A stretch of DNA of 64,000 bases from the NCBI RefSeq assembly GCF_022865125.1, contig NZ_CP094828.1, positions 1-64,000 on the forward strand. Reading direction: 5' to 3'. The position numbers and the translations under genes are program-made. Position 1 is the stretch's first letter, and each line of letters starts with the position of its first letter. The DNA is from Acuticoccus sp. I52.16.1 (GTDB lineage Bacteria > Pseudomonadota > Alphaproteobacteria > Rhizobiales > Amorphaceae). Shown in pieces: positions 8,532 through 17,364 of this stretch. The notes under the pieces are model-generated. The model was not told the DNA's origin and did not search any database. It saw nothing but the letters and a program-made list of their open reading frames with translations.

Positions 8532-9593
8532 TCACTCCGCCGCCCAGGCCGTGCGCCCGGGCGCCTCGTCAGGGCCCGTCTCCACGGTCCGGATCGTCGC
8601 GGCCGGCCTACCGTGCGCCGCCTGACGCTCGGCGAAGCGGGCCGCCTCGTCCTCCAGACGGTCCAGGGCGCCGGCGAGCACGGCCGGGCCGGCGTCGGAG
8701 CGGTGGCCTTCCTCGGTGAGGGTGCGGCGGAAGCCCCGCGCGCCCGGCTCGCCATGGAAGAGCCCCAGGAGCGGCTTGACCACGGGGGCGAGCCGCCCGC
8801 CGTCCTCGCACCACGCCTGCGCATAGGTCACCATCGAGCGCGCCACGGCGAGCCGCTCGGCATGGCTGCCGCGGCCGGCGAGTTCGGCCAGCAGCCCCGG
8901 CCGCTGGTAGGCCGCACGCCCGATCATCACCCCGTCGACCAGAGCGAGTTGGTCCCGCACCGCGCCGGCGTCGACGATGCCGCCGTTGATGCCGACGAAC
9001 GTGCCGAGACGGGCATGCAGGCGGTGGACGCGGTCGTAGTCGAGCGGGGGCACGTCGCGGTTCTGCGCTGGCGACAGTCCCTGCAGCCACGCCTTGCGCG
9101 CATGCACCCAGATCGCGGCGACGCCGGCCGCCACCGCCGCGTCCGCCACGGCGTCGAGCGCGGTCTCGGTGTCCTGATCGTCGACGCCGAGGCGGCATTT
9201 GAGGCTGACCGGCAATCCGCCCTCGCCCATCGCCGCCAGGCACTCGCCCACCAGGGCCGGCTCGCGCATCAGGCAGGCGCCGAAGCTGCCCCCCTGCACC
9301 CGGTCCGACGGGCAGCCGACGTTGAGGTTCACCTCATCGTAGCCCCACTCGGCGGCGACGCGCGACGCCTCGGCCAGCTCACGCGGGTTCGACCCGCCCA
9401 GTTGCAGCACGAGGGGGTGCTCTTCGGCCGAATAGTCGAGCAGGCGCGCGCGATCGCCGAACAGGATCGCCTTGGCCGTCACCATCTCGGTGTAGAGCTG
9501 CAGCGACGGGTTCAGGCGGCGGTGGACGACGCGGCAATGCCGGTCGGTCCAATCCATCATCGGGGCGACGGCGATCTCGGCGGTCACGGGCAT
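8532..9593 (-). CDS. dusA: tRNA-dihydrouridine synthase A
   Basis: FMN- and NADPH-dependent reduction of U20/U20a in tRNA D-loops. 353 residues in a TIM barrel. Visible signatures: VAPMMDWTDRHCR at the N-terminus (FMN binding), NLNVGCPSDRVQGGSFGACLM with the catalytic cysteine in VGCPSD, SLKCRLGVDD, and VMIGRAAYQRPGLL. The MMDWTDRHCR opening is specific to the DusA branch. It heads the leftward gene run that goes on to cobS. Confidence 0.95.
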   Translation of the reverse strand: MPVTAEIAVAPMMDWTDRHCRVVHRRLNPSLQLYTEMVTAKAILFGDRARLLDYSAEEHPLVLQLGGSNPRELAEASRVAAEWGYDEVNLNVGCPSDRVQGGSFGACLMREPALVGECLAAMGEGGLPVSLKCRLGVDDQDTETALDAVADAAVAAGVAAIWVHARKAWLQGLSPAQNRDVPPLDYDRVHRLHARLGTFVGINGGIVDAGAVRDQLALVDGVMIGRAAYQRPGLLAELAGRGSHAERLAVARSMVTYAQAWCEDGGRLAPVVKPLLGLFHGEPGARGFRRTLTEEGHRSDAGPAVLAGALDRLEDEAARFAERQAAHGRPAATIRTVETGPDEAPGRTAWAAE

Positions 9594-9821
9594 CCAGCGG
9601 TGGTGGGACGGGAACGGGCCTTCATATCGTCACATCGTCCGCCGCGCGAACCCCCGGCGCACGACTTTTTTGTCCGCCGCCCCGCCGATCCGCGCCCAGG
9701 CCTATCCTTTCGGCGGGCGCGGTGCACCTCCGGCGACGGTCTCCTGAGCTTCCTGGGCGATGAGCGCGGCGGGCACGACCGCTAAAACAACACTCACCAA
9801 ACAAAACGAAGGAGACGCACC

Positions 9822-11168
9822 ATGACGATGATGATGAGCTTCCTCCGAGGCACCGACCTTTCTCAGACCATGCTTTCGGACCTGCCCAGAGTTGCCGTCT
9901 TGGGCCTGGGGCGCAACGGCACGGTGGCCGCCGCGTGCCTGGCCAGCGCCGGCCACCGCGTCCACGCGGTCGACACCGATCCGGCCCGCGTGACCGCCCT
10001 CAACGCCGGGCACGCGCCGGTCGACGAATCAGGCCTCTTCCCGCTCATCGAAGGCAGCCTTCGCAACAACCGCCTGCACGCCAGCACCTCCGTCATCGAT
10101 GCGGTCACCTCGTCCGACATCTCCCTGGTCTCGGCGGACCTCGCCGCCACGGCGGACGGCGACCTCGACTGCGAGCCGCTCCTCATGCTCGCCGACGCCA
10201 TCGGCCTCGCGCTCGGTCTGCGCGAGGAGTACCATGTGGTCGTGGTGCGCACCGCGGTGCCGCCGGGCCTGACGATGAAGGAGCTGGTCCCACGGATCGA
10301 GGCGGCGTCGGGCCGGCGGGCCGGCGAGGACTTCGGCGTCGCGGTGATCCCCGCCTTCCTGCGGCCGGGCCGCGCCGTGGCCGATTTCCTGGAGCCGATC
10401 CGCACCGTCATCGGCGCGCTCGACCACCGCTCGAGAAGTCTGGCACTGCGCGTCTTCGCGACCTTCGATCCCAACCCGACCCTCACCACCGTCGCCGCCG
10501 CCGAGATGGTCAAGCAGGTGGACACCGCCTGGCGGGCCGTCCGCTCCGGCTTCGCCGCGGACATGGCGCGCATGTGCGGGCGGCACGATCTCTCGTGCAG
10601 CGAGATCCTCGATCTCGCCGGGCCGGGCATCACTCCCGTCTCCGCCGAGGACTTGCAGGCGGTGCGCATGGTGCGCCGCCGGTCGCTGGGCGAGGACGAC
10701 GACGTCCCGTTGCCAGCGGCCGTCGCCGCCTCGGCGGAGCGGCAGGTCTCGCAGACGGCGGCGATGATAATGTCGTGGCGGCCGCGCAAGGTGGGGATCC
10801 TCGGGTTGCCGCTGGTCGACGGGGCGCTGGGCGAGAGCCCCGTGCTGGCGCTGGTCGCGGCGTTGCATGAGGCGGGGGCCGAGGTGCTGATCCACGACCC
10901 CGCCGCACCGACCGCGACAGCGCTTGGCGAGGCGATCTCGCACCTGACCCGGTCCAGTCCGGCGCTTCGCGCCCTCCCCTTCATGCTGGAGGACATGCTC
11001 CGCCCCGCCCCCGAGCATGTCACCGCCGAAGCGGACGTCATCCTCCTCGCCCGCACCTGCGACGCCTTCCAGGCCGCGGCCTACGAAGCCTCGTTCGCCG
11101 GCGGGCGCCCGGTGGTCGACGCGCGCGCCTTCGAAATGACGCGCGCCCGCCGCCGGATCGCCGCCTGA
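9822..11168 (+). CDS. UDP-glucose/GDP-mannose dehydrogenase-like protein lacking the catalytic cysteine
   Basis: 448 residues with the layout of nucleotide-sugar 6-dehydrogenases: N-terminal Rossmann domain (VAVLGLGRNGTVAAACLASAG), the FLRPGRAVADFLEPIRTVIG block corresponding to the family NPEFLREGxAxxDFxxPxRxVIG, the helix AEMVKQVDTAWRAVRSGFAADMARMC, and a C-terminal Rossmann-like domain (RKVGILGLPLVDG). The usual active-site segment GFxFGGxCLPKD is not present at the expected place (about residues 270-290), and the conserved Asn of the KxxxNA motif is Asp. Activity as an oxidase of sugar C6 is therefore doubtful. A good Shine-Dalgarno (GAAGGAGA) precedes ATG 9822. Confidence 0.75.
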   Translation: MTMMMSFLRGTDLSQTMLSDLPRVAVLGLGRNGTVAAACLASAGHRVHAVDTDPARVTALNAGHAPVDESGLFPLIEGSLRNNRLHASTSVIDAVTSSDISLVSADLAATADGDLDCEPLLMLADAIGLALGLREEYHVVVVRTAVPPGLTMKELVPRIEAASGRRAGEDFGVAVIPAFLRPGRAVADFLEPIRTVIGALDHRSRSLALRVFATFDPNPTLTTVAAAEMVKQVDTAWRAVRSGFAADMARMCGRHDLSCSEILDLAGPGITPVSAEDLQAVRMVRRRSLGEDDDVPLPAAVAASAERQVSQTAAMIMSWRPRKVGILGLPLVDGALGESPVLALVAALHEAGAEVLIHDPAAPTATALGEAISHLTRSSPALRALPFMLEDMLRPAPEHVTAEADVILLARTCDAFQAAAYEASFAGGRPVVDARAFEMTRARRRIAA

Positions 11169-11261
11169 CACGGCCCGCACATCGCCTCGTGCCGGCCGCG
11201 ACCGGCAGCGCGAGACCGATCCGGCCCGCCTCGGGGGGACCGGACGGGACGGGGGCGGGCG

Positions 11262-11879
11262 TCAGAAGACGCCGGCCTCCTTGGCGATCATCGCCGCGTG
11301 GGTGCGGTTGCGGGCGCCCAGCTTGCGGCCCAAGGTGCGCACATGGAGCTTCACCGTCACCTCGGCGAGGCCGAGGTCGCGGGCGATCTCCTTGTTGGCC
11401 TGGCCGTTGCACAGGCCCTCCAGCACCTCCATCTCGCGCGGCGACAGCTTGTCGGCGAGCGGATGGGCCGCCACCTCCTCCTGCGGCGCGGTCATGAAGG
11501 CGATCGGGGCATATTGCTCGCCCGCCAGCATGAAGCGCACTGCATGGACCAGCGACTTGGCCGGCATCGACTTGGGCACGAAGCCCGCCGCCCCCGCCTT
11601 CAACGCCCCCTCGGCGACCCGCTTGTCCGCGGTCCCCGACATCAGCGCCACCGGCAGCGGGGCATTGAGCGACATCGCCTCGGTCAGGCTGTCGAGCCCG
11701 GCCATCCCCGGCATCTGGTAGTCGAGCAGCACCAGGTCGTACGGACCGCTCCTGCGAATGGCATCCGCCGCCTCGGGGTAGGTCGAGACCGTCGTGAGGT
11801 CGAAATCGCCCTCACGCTCCAGAAATGCCGCGAGCATGTCACGCACGAGCTCGTGATCATCGGCGACGAGCACCTTCAT
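11262..11879 (-). CDS. LuxR/NarL-family response regulator
   Basis: 205 residues. Receiver domain 1-125 with acidic pocket D7-D8 and phospho-acceptor D53 in LVLLDYQMPGM, plus K103 in FVPKSM. The C-terminal LuxR helix-turn-helix spans ~138-200 (LSPREMEVLEGLCNGQANKEIARDLG...VKLHVRTLGRKLGARNRT). It is a DNA-binding transcription factor. Its ATG overlaps the stop of the upstream hybrid kinase gene by 4 bases (ATGA), so that kinase is its likely partner. Target genes unknown. Confidence 0.92.
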   Translation of the reverse strand: MKVLVADDHELVRDMLAAFLEREGDFDLTTVSTYPEAADAIRRSGPYDLVLLDYQMPGMAGLDSLTEAMSLNAPLPVALMSGTADKRVAEGALKAGAAGFVPKSMPAKSLVHAVRFMLAGEQYAPIAFMTAPQEEVAAHPLADKLSPREMEVLEGLCNGQANKEIARDLGLAEVTVKLHVRTLGRKLGARNRTHAAMIAKEAGVF

Positions 11880-14665
11880 TGCAGGACCCTTTCCTTCCTA
11901 ATGACGGCCGCCACGAGAGCAGCGGCCAGATCGCGCGGATTGACGGGCTTGGTCAGCACCGCCGCGAACGGGGAATCGGCCTGGCGCACGTCGCGCCGAC
12001 CGGTGACGCAGACACACGGCAGATCCCCCCGCAGCGCATGCGCCGCGTGGGCGAGGGCACGGCCGTCGAGCCCCGGCATCTCGTAGTCGGTGACGAGCGC
12101 GTCCCACGCCTCGGGGTCCTCGCGCACCGCCTCCAGCGCGTCCTCCGGGTCGCAGCACAGCGCTGCCTCGGCGCCCATGCGCTCGAGCGCCGCGGTCGTC
12201 ACCTCGCCGGCGAGCTGGTCGTCGTCGATCACCAGGATGATGCGCCCGTCGAGCGTCAGATCCGGCTCGCGCGCCGATGCCCGCCAGGGGGTCGAGCGTG
12301 CGACAAGCTCGCCCGTGCGCGGCAGGAACAGGGTGATGCGCGTCCCCCGGCCCACCTTGGAGCGGATGGCGATGAGGCCGCCCGCCTCGCGCGTCAGCTC
12401 CGCGACCACCGCCAGGCCGAGCCCGGTGCCCCCCTCGCCCTTGGACGAGACGTAGGGCTCGAAGATCGAGCGGAAGTTCTCCGGCGAGATGCCCATCCCG
12501 CCGTCTCCCACGCTGAGCGCGGCATAGGGGCCGGGGCGTACGTTGCCGATGACCACCTCGCCGAAGGTCTCCGGAGTCGCCTCGGCAATCAGCTCCACGG
12601 TGATGTTGCCCTGAGCGCCCCCCATCGCGTCGCGCGCGTTGATGACGAAGTTGAGGACGATCTGCAGAAAGTCGGTCGCGTCAATGGTGACCGGCACCGC
12701 CTCGTCCGGCAGTTCCAGATGCACCTCGAGGCCCCCCGTCACCGAGGCGGCGATGAGGTCGGACGCCTCGGCCAGAACCTCGGCTGCGTCGATCCGCTCG
12801 GGCCGGTCGCGCCGCTTGCCGAAGTCGAGCAGGCGGCCGACGAGATTCCTCGCCCGGTCGCTCGCCTTGAGGATGCGCCCCGCGTGCGCCCGCTCGCGCT
12901 CGGCCAGCGCGTCGTCCTCCGCCAGCAGCGTCGCCGACCCGCTGATCGCGGCGATGACGTTGTTGAAGTCGTGCGCGACGCCGGCGGCGATGACACCGAT
13001 CGCCTCCTGGCGCTGGGCGGCGTTGAGCTGCTCGCGCAGACGCAGGTTCTCCGCCTCCTGACGCTTGCGCATGCCGATGTCGCGGGTGAGGCACACCATG
13101 CCCGACCCGCTCAGCCGCGTCAGCGACAGTTCCTGATCGACCTTCCGGCCCGTCTTGTGGCGCCCGATCAGCTCGCCCCGCCAATAGCCGCCGCGGGAGA
13201 GGTTCGGCAGGATCGTGCTGCGGAGCCGCTCGGTGTCGGGGTCGGCATAGAGCATCATCCAGGAATGCCCGATGACTTCGTGCGCGGCGTAGCCGAACAT
13301 TTCGAGATGCGCCGAGTTCATGTAGACGAAGCGCCCGTCCTCATCGATGATGGCGATGCCGTCCTGCGCCGCCTCGATCGCCGCCGCACGCAGGGCCAGC
13401 TCGCGCTTGGAGTGCTCCAGCCGCGTCACGTCGGTCGCGATCGAGACGCTCTGGCTCCCCCCGAACGAGGTCTCCGACAGCAGCACCACGCGCCCATCGG
13501 GCAGCGTCTCCTGGTGATCCCGCCGGCCGCCGCGCATCGCCTCCAGGCGGCATCCGGCACGCGCCGCCGCCTCCGCCCGCGGCACGCCGGCGACGACGAG
13601 CCGATCGGCCCAGATGTCGACGAAGGCGCGTCCCTCGGTCCAGCCGCACGGTGCGCCCGAATAGAGCTCGCGCCAGGGTGGGTTCGCCAGCACCACCAGC
13701 CCCTGCGCGTCGAGGATGAGGAAGCCTTCGGATGCCTCCGACAGGGCCGCCACCATGCGGTGACGCGTCTGGTCGCGCTCGCGCTCGGCCCCCCGCCGCT
13801 CGGTGGTGTCGATCTGGCTGGCGACGAGGTAGCGCCGCCCCGGCGCGACCTCCACCGGGAAGACGGTCACGTCGGTGTCGAAAAGGGAGCCGTCGCGGTG
13901 GTGGCTGGCGAATTCGAAGCGGCCGACCTCGCCGGTGGTGATGGTCTGCCGCAGCCGCGTCATCTCCGCCGACCCCGCCGGCTCCGCCGAGAGGAAGGGG
14001 CAGTGCCGGCCGATGACCTCATCGCGCCCATAGCCGGTCATCGCGCAATAGGCATCGTTGACGTAGATCAGCGGGCCGTCCGGCCGGGTGGCGTCCGAGA
14101 TGGTGAGGGCGATGGGCGCCCGGTCGATCACCGCCGCAAGGAGAGCGTTGCGGGCGGCGAGGTCATGGGTGGCGAGCGCCTGCGCGGCCAGCTCGCTGAG
14201 GCGCGTGAGGAGGAGGATGTCCGCCTTGGTGAAGGCGCCCGGCACGCCCGAGAGGCACAGGATCGCGGCGTCGGCACCGGACATCGCGATCGGCACCACG
14301 ACGAGGCTGCGATAGGGGCCGACGGTCGCGCTCCACCAGGTGGTGAGCGCCAGGTCGAGCACCAGACGCGACTTGTCGGTCAATTGCGCCCCCGCTCCCT
14401 TGAGCACGCGGCCCATCGTCTCGCCGACGGTCGGATGGAAGTGCGCGTCCCCGTTGACGTTGCGCACGACGGCCACGCACTCGCACCGCATCGTCGCGGC
14501 AACCGAGTGCAGCAGCTCCACCAGCGCCGTGCCGGGGCTCGGCGCGGTGTTCATCCGCTGCACACCACGCAACAACGCATTCGCCTCGCGCAGGGCAGCC
14601 GCCTCGCGAGCACGCAAGTGATTGATCTCGAGAAGCGCTTCCCGGAGCGCTTCATCGTCCGTCAT
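11876..14665 (-). CDS. Hybrid histidine kinase: GAF, LOV-like PAS, two further PAS domains, HisKA-HATPase, receiver
   Basis: 929 residues, no membrane segment, so a cytoplasmic sensor. Order: short coiled coil (10-40), GAF (~45-165), PAS resembling a LOV domain (~175-292, Cys222 in GRHCPFLS), degenerate PAS (~303-415), PAS (~425-532), dimerisation helix with H565 (AGVAHDFNNVIAAISGS), HATPase with N box (INARDAMGG) and G boxes (GDGGMGIS, GTGLGLAV), and a C-terminal receiver with phospho-acceptor Asp in LVTDYEMPGLDG. ATG 14665 is used because GGGAG lies 10-14 bases upstream and homology starts there. It is flanked by a FIST sensor gene and overlaps its regulator gene by 4 bases. Confidence 0.9.
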   Translation of the reverse strand: MTDDEALREALLEINHLRAREAAALREANALLRGVQRMNTAPSPGTALVELLHSVAATMRCECVAVVRNVNGDAHFHPTVGETMGRVLKGAGAQLTDKSRLVLDLALTTWWSATVGPYRSLVVVPIAMSGADAAILCLSGVPGAFTKADILLLTRLSELAAQALATHDLAARNALLAAVIDRAPIALTISDATRPDGPLIYVNDAYCAMTGYGRDEVIGRHCPFLSAEPAGSAEMTRLRQTITTGEVGRFEFASHHRDGSLFDTDVTVFPVEVAPGRRYLVASQIDTTERRGAERERDQTRHRMVAALSEASEGFLILDAQGLVVLANPPWRELYSGAPCGWTEGRAFVDIWADRLVVAGVPRAEAAARAGCRLEAMRGGRRDHQETLPDGRVVLLSETSFGGSQSVSIATDVTRLEHSKRELALRAAAIEAAQDGIAIIDEDGRFVYMNSAHLEMFGYAAHEVIGHSWMMLYADPDTERLRSTILPNLSRGGYWRGELIGRHKTGRKVDQELSLTRLSGSGMVCLTRDIGMRKRQEAENLRLREQLNAAQRQEAIGVIAAGVAHDFNNVIAAISGSATLLAEDDALAERERAHAGRILKASDRARNLVGRLLDFGKRRDRPERIDAAEVLAEASDLIAASVTGGLEVHLELPDEAVPVTIDATDFLQIVLNFVINARDAMGGAQGNITVELIAEATPETFGEVVIGNVRPGPYAALSVGDGGMGISPENFRSIFEPYVSSKGEGGTGLGLAVVAELTREAGGLIAIRSKVGRGTRITLFLPRTGELVARSTPWRASAREPDLTLDGRIILVIDDDQLAGEVTTAALERMGAEAALCCDPEDALEAVREDPEAWDALVTDYEMPGLDGRALAHAAHALRGDLPCVCVTGRRDVRQADSPFAAVLTKPVNPRDLAAALVAAVIRKERVLQ

Positions 14666-14772
14666 CGTCGTCGTCTCCCAGTGCCCATGCACATGAGCAC
14701 GGCCGGCTAGCGCGGGGATGGTGCGCGCGTGGGGCGGGCCTTGCCGGCGCGCCAAGCCTCGCGGCCGGGCCG

Positions 14773-15954
14773 CTACACGCCGAAGCTCACGCAGGCCACC
14801 ATGAGGTTGCCGTGACGATTGCCGCCGCCGTTGAAGCACCCCTGCTCGCCGAAGCTGAAGAGACCCAGGAACGGCGCCCCGCCGAGCGCCGCCGTGATGC
14901 CGGAGGCGATCTCGTCCATCTCGTCGCGAACCGCCATCATCCCGCCGCCGCAGTAGATCAGGAGCGCCCCCAAAGGTGGCGCGCGGTGACGGGCGAGTTC
15001 CAACGTCTGGCGCGCGACGCGGCCCGCGCGGCCGACCAGTCCGTCCCGCAAGCCGCGCATCATGACGAGTTCGTCGCCCGCCTCGACCGCCGCCAGCAGC
15101 TCGATCGACCCGTCCGCGTGAACCGCGGTCGGCTGCGTCAGGAGGTAATAAGGCACATCCACCACGCAACCGGCCGCGCGGCCGAGCGGGGCGAACGCCG
15201 TGGCGCCGAGGAGATCCGGCCCGCCGCAGCCGCCGCTGCGCTTCGCCAGCGCCGGAAGCTGCGACCACCCCGCATAGACGTCCGCCGCCGGACGCCCGTC
15301 GAGTGCGACGAGACGGCGTCCGTCCACGGCGCTGACGCGCGCCCGCTCCCCCGTCGGCGCGTATCCGGACTGGAAGGCGTAGGCGATCGGCCGCGACGGG
15401 AAGAGGACCGACACCGCGACCCCGTCGCGTCGCGCGCCAGCCGCGCCGATCACCCGCCACCCCCCGGCGAAGCGGTCATCGGCCGCCGTGCCGCCGAGGA
15501 TCGGAACGTCCGGGCCGACCACGTCCTGGATGCCGGCGAGCACCGCCTCCTCCCCGCCCGGCGTTGCGGTGAGCCAGAGGAGGTCCGGCATTTCGCCCTG
15601 CCGCCCCGCCCGTTGCAGCGCTCCCAGCGTGGCCCGCCGGGCGGCGTCGCGCGGGTCGCCCCCCGTTTCGAGCACCTCGGTGCCATAGTCGCCGGTGGGG
15701 TCGTGGATGGCGAAGGCGCCCAGCGCGGGGCCGGCGCTCATTCCCGCCCCGCTCAGCACCCCGCGACACGACGTCCCCCCGTGGAGCGCCCGCGGGCCCA
15801 GCGCGGCGAGCGCGGCGGCGACGCCCTCGGCGTCCAAGCCCTCGGTGAAATAGGCGGCGAGGAAATCCGGCCGCGGCGCCAGGCCCAGCGCAGCGACGGC
15901 CGCCTGTGCTCGCGATGCCGCCGCACCCGAGGCCACCTTGGTTTCGATCCGCAT
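14773..15954 (-). CDS. FIST-domain sensory protein
   Basis: 393 residues. FIST_N (~25-215) includes HGGTSCRGVLSG, LLWLTATPGGEE and ILGGTAADDRFAGG; FIST_C (~220-380) ends with FLGLFSFGEQGCFNGGGNRHGNLMVACVSFGV. FIST proteins are thought to bind small ligands, perhaps amino acids, and are typically encoded next to signalling proteins. It leads the FIST / hybrid kinase / LuxR regulator operon, separated from the kinase by 107 bases, so it may deliver the input to that kinase. No signal peptide is present. Confidence 0.9.
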   Translation of the reverse strand: MRIETKVASGAAASRAQAAVAALGLAPRPDFLAAYFTEGLDAEGVAAALAALGPRALHGGTSCRGVLSGAGMSAGPALGAFAIHDPTGDYGTEVLETGGDPRDAARRATLGALQRAGRQGEMPDLLWLTATPGGEEAVLAGIQDVVGPDVPILGGTAADDRFAGGWRVIGAAGARRDGVAVSVLFPSRPIAYAFQSGYAPTGERARVSAVDGRRLVALDGRPAADVYAGWSQLPALAKRSGGCGGPDLLGATAFAPLGRAAGCVVDVPYYLLTQPTAVHADGSIELLAAVEAGDELVMMRGLRDGLVGRAGRVARQTLELARHRAPPLGALLIYCGGGMMAVRDEMDEIASGITAALGGAPFLGLFSFGEQGCFNGGGNRHGNLMVACVSFGV

Positions 15955-16193
15955 GGAGAACCCCTTCCGCCATGGGAAGAGGATAAGGCGCGCCCCGGCC
16001 GCAGCGATGCCGGCAAAAGGATCGCCGCCGCGCCTTCCGGATAGGCCGGGGCGCGACGACCCGCTGGCGCCCGGCCGCCGGCGACCCCAAGTAGGGCGCG
16101 AAGAACCCCTGCGCCGGCGCCCGCCACACGGTCCATCCGGACCGGGCGAGGCCGCCGGCTCTCCCCGCGAACCTCGTCTCCTTGGGTGGTGTG

Positions 16194-17000
16194 ATGCGCT
16201 TCTGGCCCCGTTCGAAGAAACCCGTCGTGCCGGTCGTGCGCCTCCACGGCGTCATCGGACAGGGCTCGTCGCTGCGGCCCGGCCTGTCGCTGGCCGGCAT
16301 CGAGAGCGCCCTCGACAAGGCGTTCCGTACCAAGGGACCGGCGGTGGCGCTGGTGATCAATTCGCCCGGCGGCTCGCCGGTGCAGTCCTCGCTCATCGTC
16401 CAGCGCATCCGCGCCCTCGCCGACAAGCACGACAAGGCGACGCTCGCCTTCGTCGAGGATGTCGCGGCCTCGGGCGGCTACTGGCTCGCCACCGCGGCGG
16501 ACGAGATCGTCGTCGACGAAAGCTCGATCCTGGGCTCCATCGGCGTGGTGACGGCGACGTTCGGCTTCCCGGAGCTGCTGGCGAAGATCGGCGTCGAGCG
16601 GCGCGTCTACACGATCGGCGAGAACAAGGCGATCCTCGACCCCTTCCGCCCGCAGCGCGAGGCCGACGTCGAGATCCTGCATGCGGTGCAGGCGGACGTC
16701 CACGCCGCGTTCGTCGCCTCGGTCAAGGCGAGGCGCGGAACCCGGCTGGGCGACGATCCGGATCTCTTCACCGGGCGCTTCTGGTCCGGCCGCGCCGCGG
16801 TCGATCTCGGCCTGGCGGACTCGATCGGCGAGATCCGCACCACACTCGAGTCACGCTTCGGCGAGAAGGTGCGGATCAAGTCGGTACCGACTTCGCGGCC
16901 GTCGCTGTTGCGCCGGCTGGGCCTCGCCTCGGCGCCCTCGGCCGAAGCGCTCCTGGGCGCGGCCCACGCGCACCTGCTGTGGGACCGCTACGGCGCCTGA
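16194..17000 (+). CDS. S49 (SppA-like) serine peptidase
   Basis: 268 residues, short bacterial form of the signal-peptide-peptidase/protease IV fold with a Ser-Lys dyad: S93 in EDVAASGGYWLA and K145 in IGENKAILDPF. LVINSPGGSP near 55 is the oxyanion strand. No N-terminal membrane helix is evident, unlike E. coli SppA, so it may be cytoplasmic or peripherally bound. ATG 16194 is preferred over the in-frame TTG at 16182 and GTG at 16191. Upstream it is divergent from the FIST gene with 239 bases between, in which I see no other gene. Confidence 0.85.
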   Translation: MRFWPRSKKPVVPVVRLHGVIGQGSSLRPGLSLAGIESALDKAFRTKGPAVALVINSPGGSPVQSSLIVQRIRALADKHDKATLAFVEDVAASGGYWLATAADEIVVDESSILGSIGVVTATFGFPELLAKIGVERRVYTIGENKAILDPFRPQREADVEILHAVQADVHAAFVASVKARRGTRLGDDPDLFTGRFWSGRAAVDLGLADSIGEIRTTLESRFGEKVRIKSVPTSRPSLLRRLGLASAPSAEALLGAAHAHLLWDRYGA

Positions 17001-17364
17001 GACGACACCGAACGGCCCGCCGCCCGCCGCCCCCGCGCCTCGCCGGCCCCGCGCCTCGCCTCCGCCGGGGCGCGCGGCAACCCTCGCACCATCCACGGCC
17101 GCTACTGTCTGATTTGCGATGATGCGCTCGGACGCGTCGGGTGAGCCCCCGTGCGTCGCTTGGCCCTGAAGCTCTGCCTTTGCGGGCGTCACGGTGATGA
17201 TCTGCCTGACATGACCACCCGATCCTGGACCTTCGCCGCACCGTGCCACGTGGCGAACGCAACGCGTGCCCGCCGCACGACCAGGACCTGTGAGCGAGGA
17301 GAACATCAACCTTTATCGGGGCGGCCTGGCCGGCGCCGCCGACCTGGTACGCGAGGGTCCGTCA
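17001..17364. other. Intergenic stretch between S49 peptidase and LysR genes
   Basis: 364 bases, very GC-rich over the first 100 and more mixed after 17100. I see no convincing gene, hairpin terminator or conserved RNA. The open frames on both strands lack codon bias and known domains. The last 90 bases should hold the promoter of the LysR gene. Confidence 0.4.

Noticed and set aside
11825-14710. Very long plus-strand open frame opposite the hybrid kinase
   Set aside because: It is antisense to well-supported GAF/PAS/kinase domains and its translation is Arg/His/Gly-rich without any domain; a result of high GC content.
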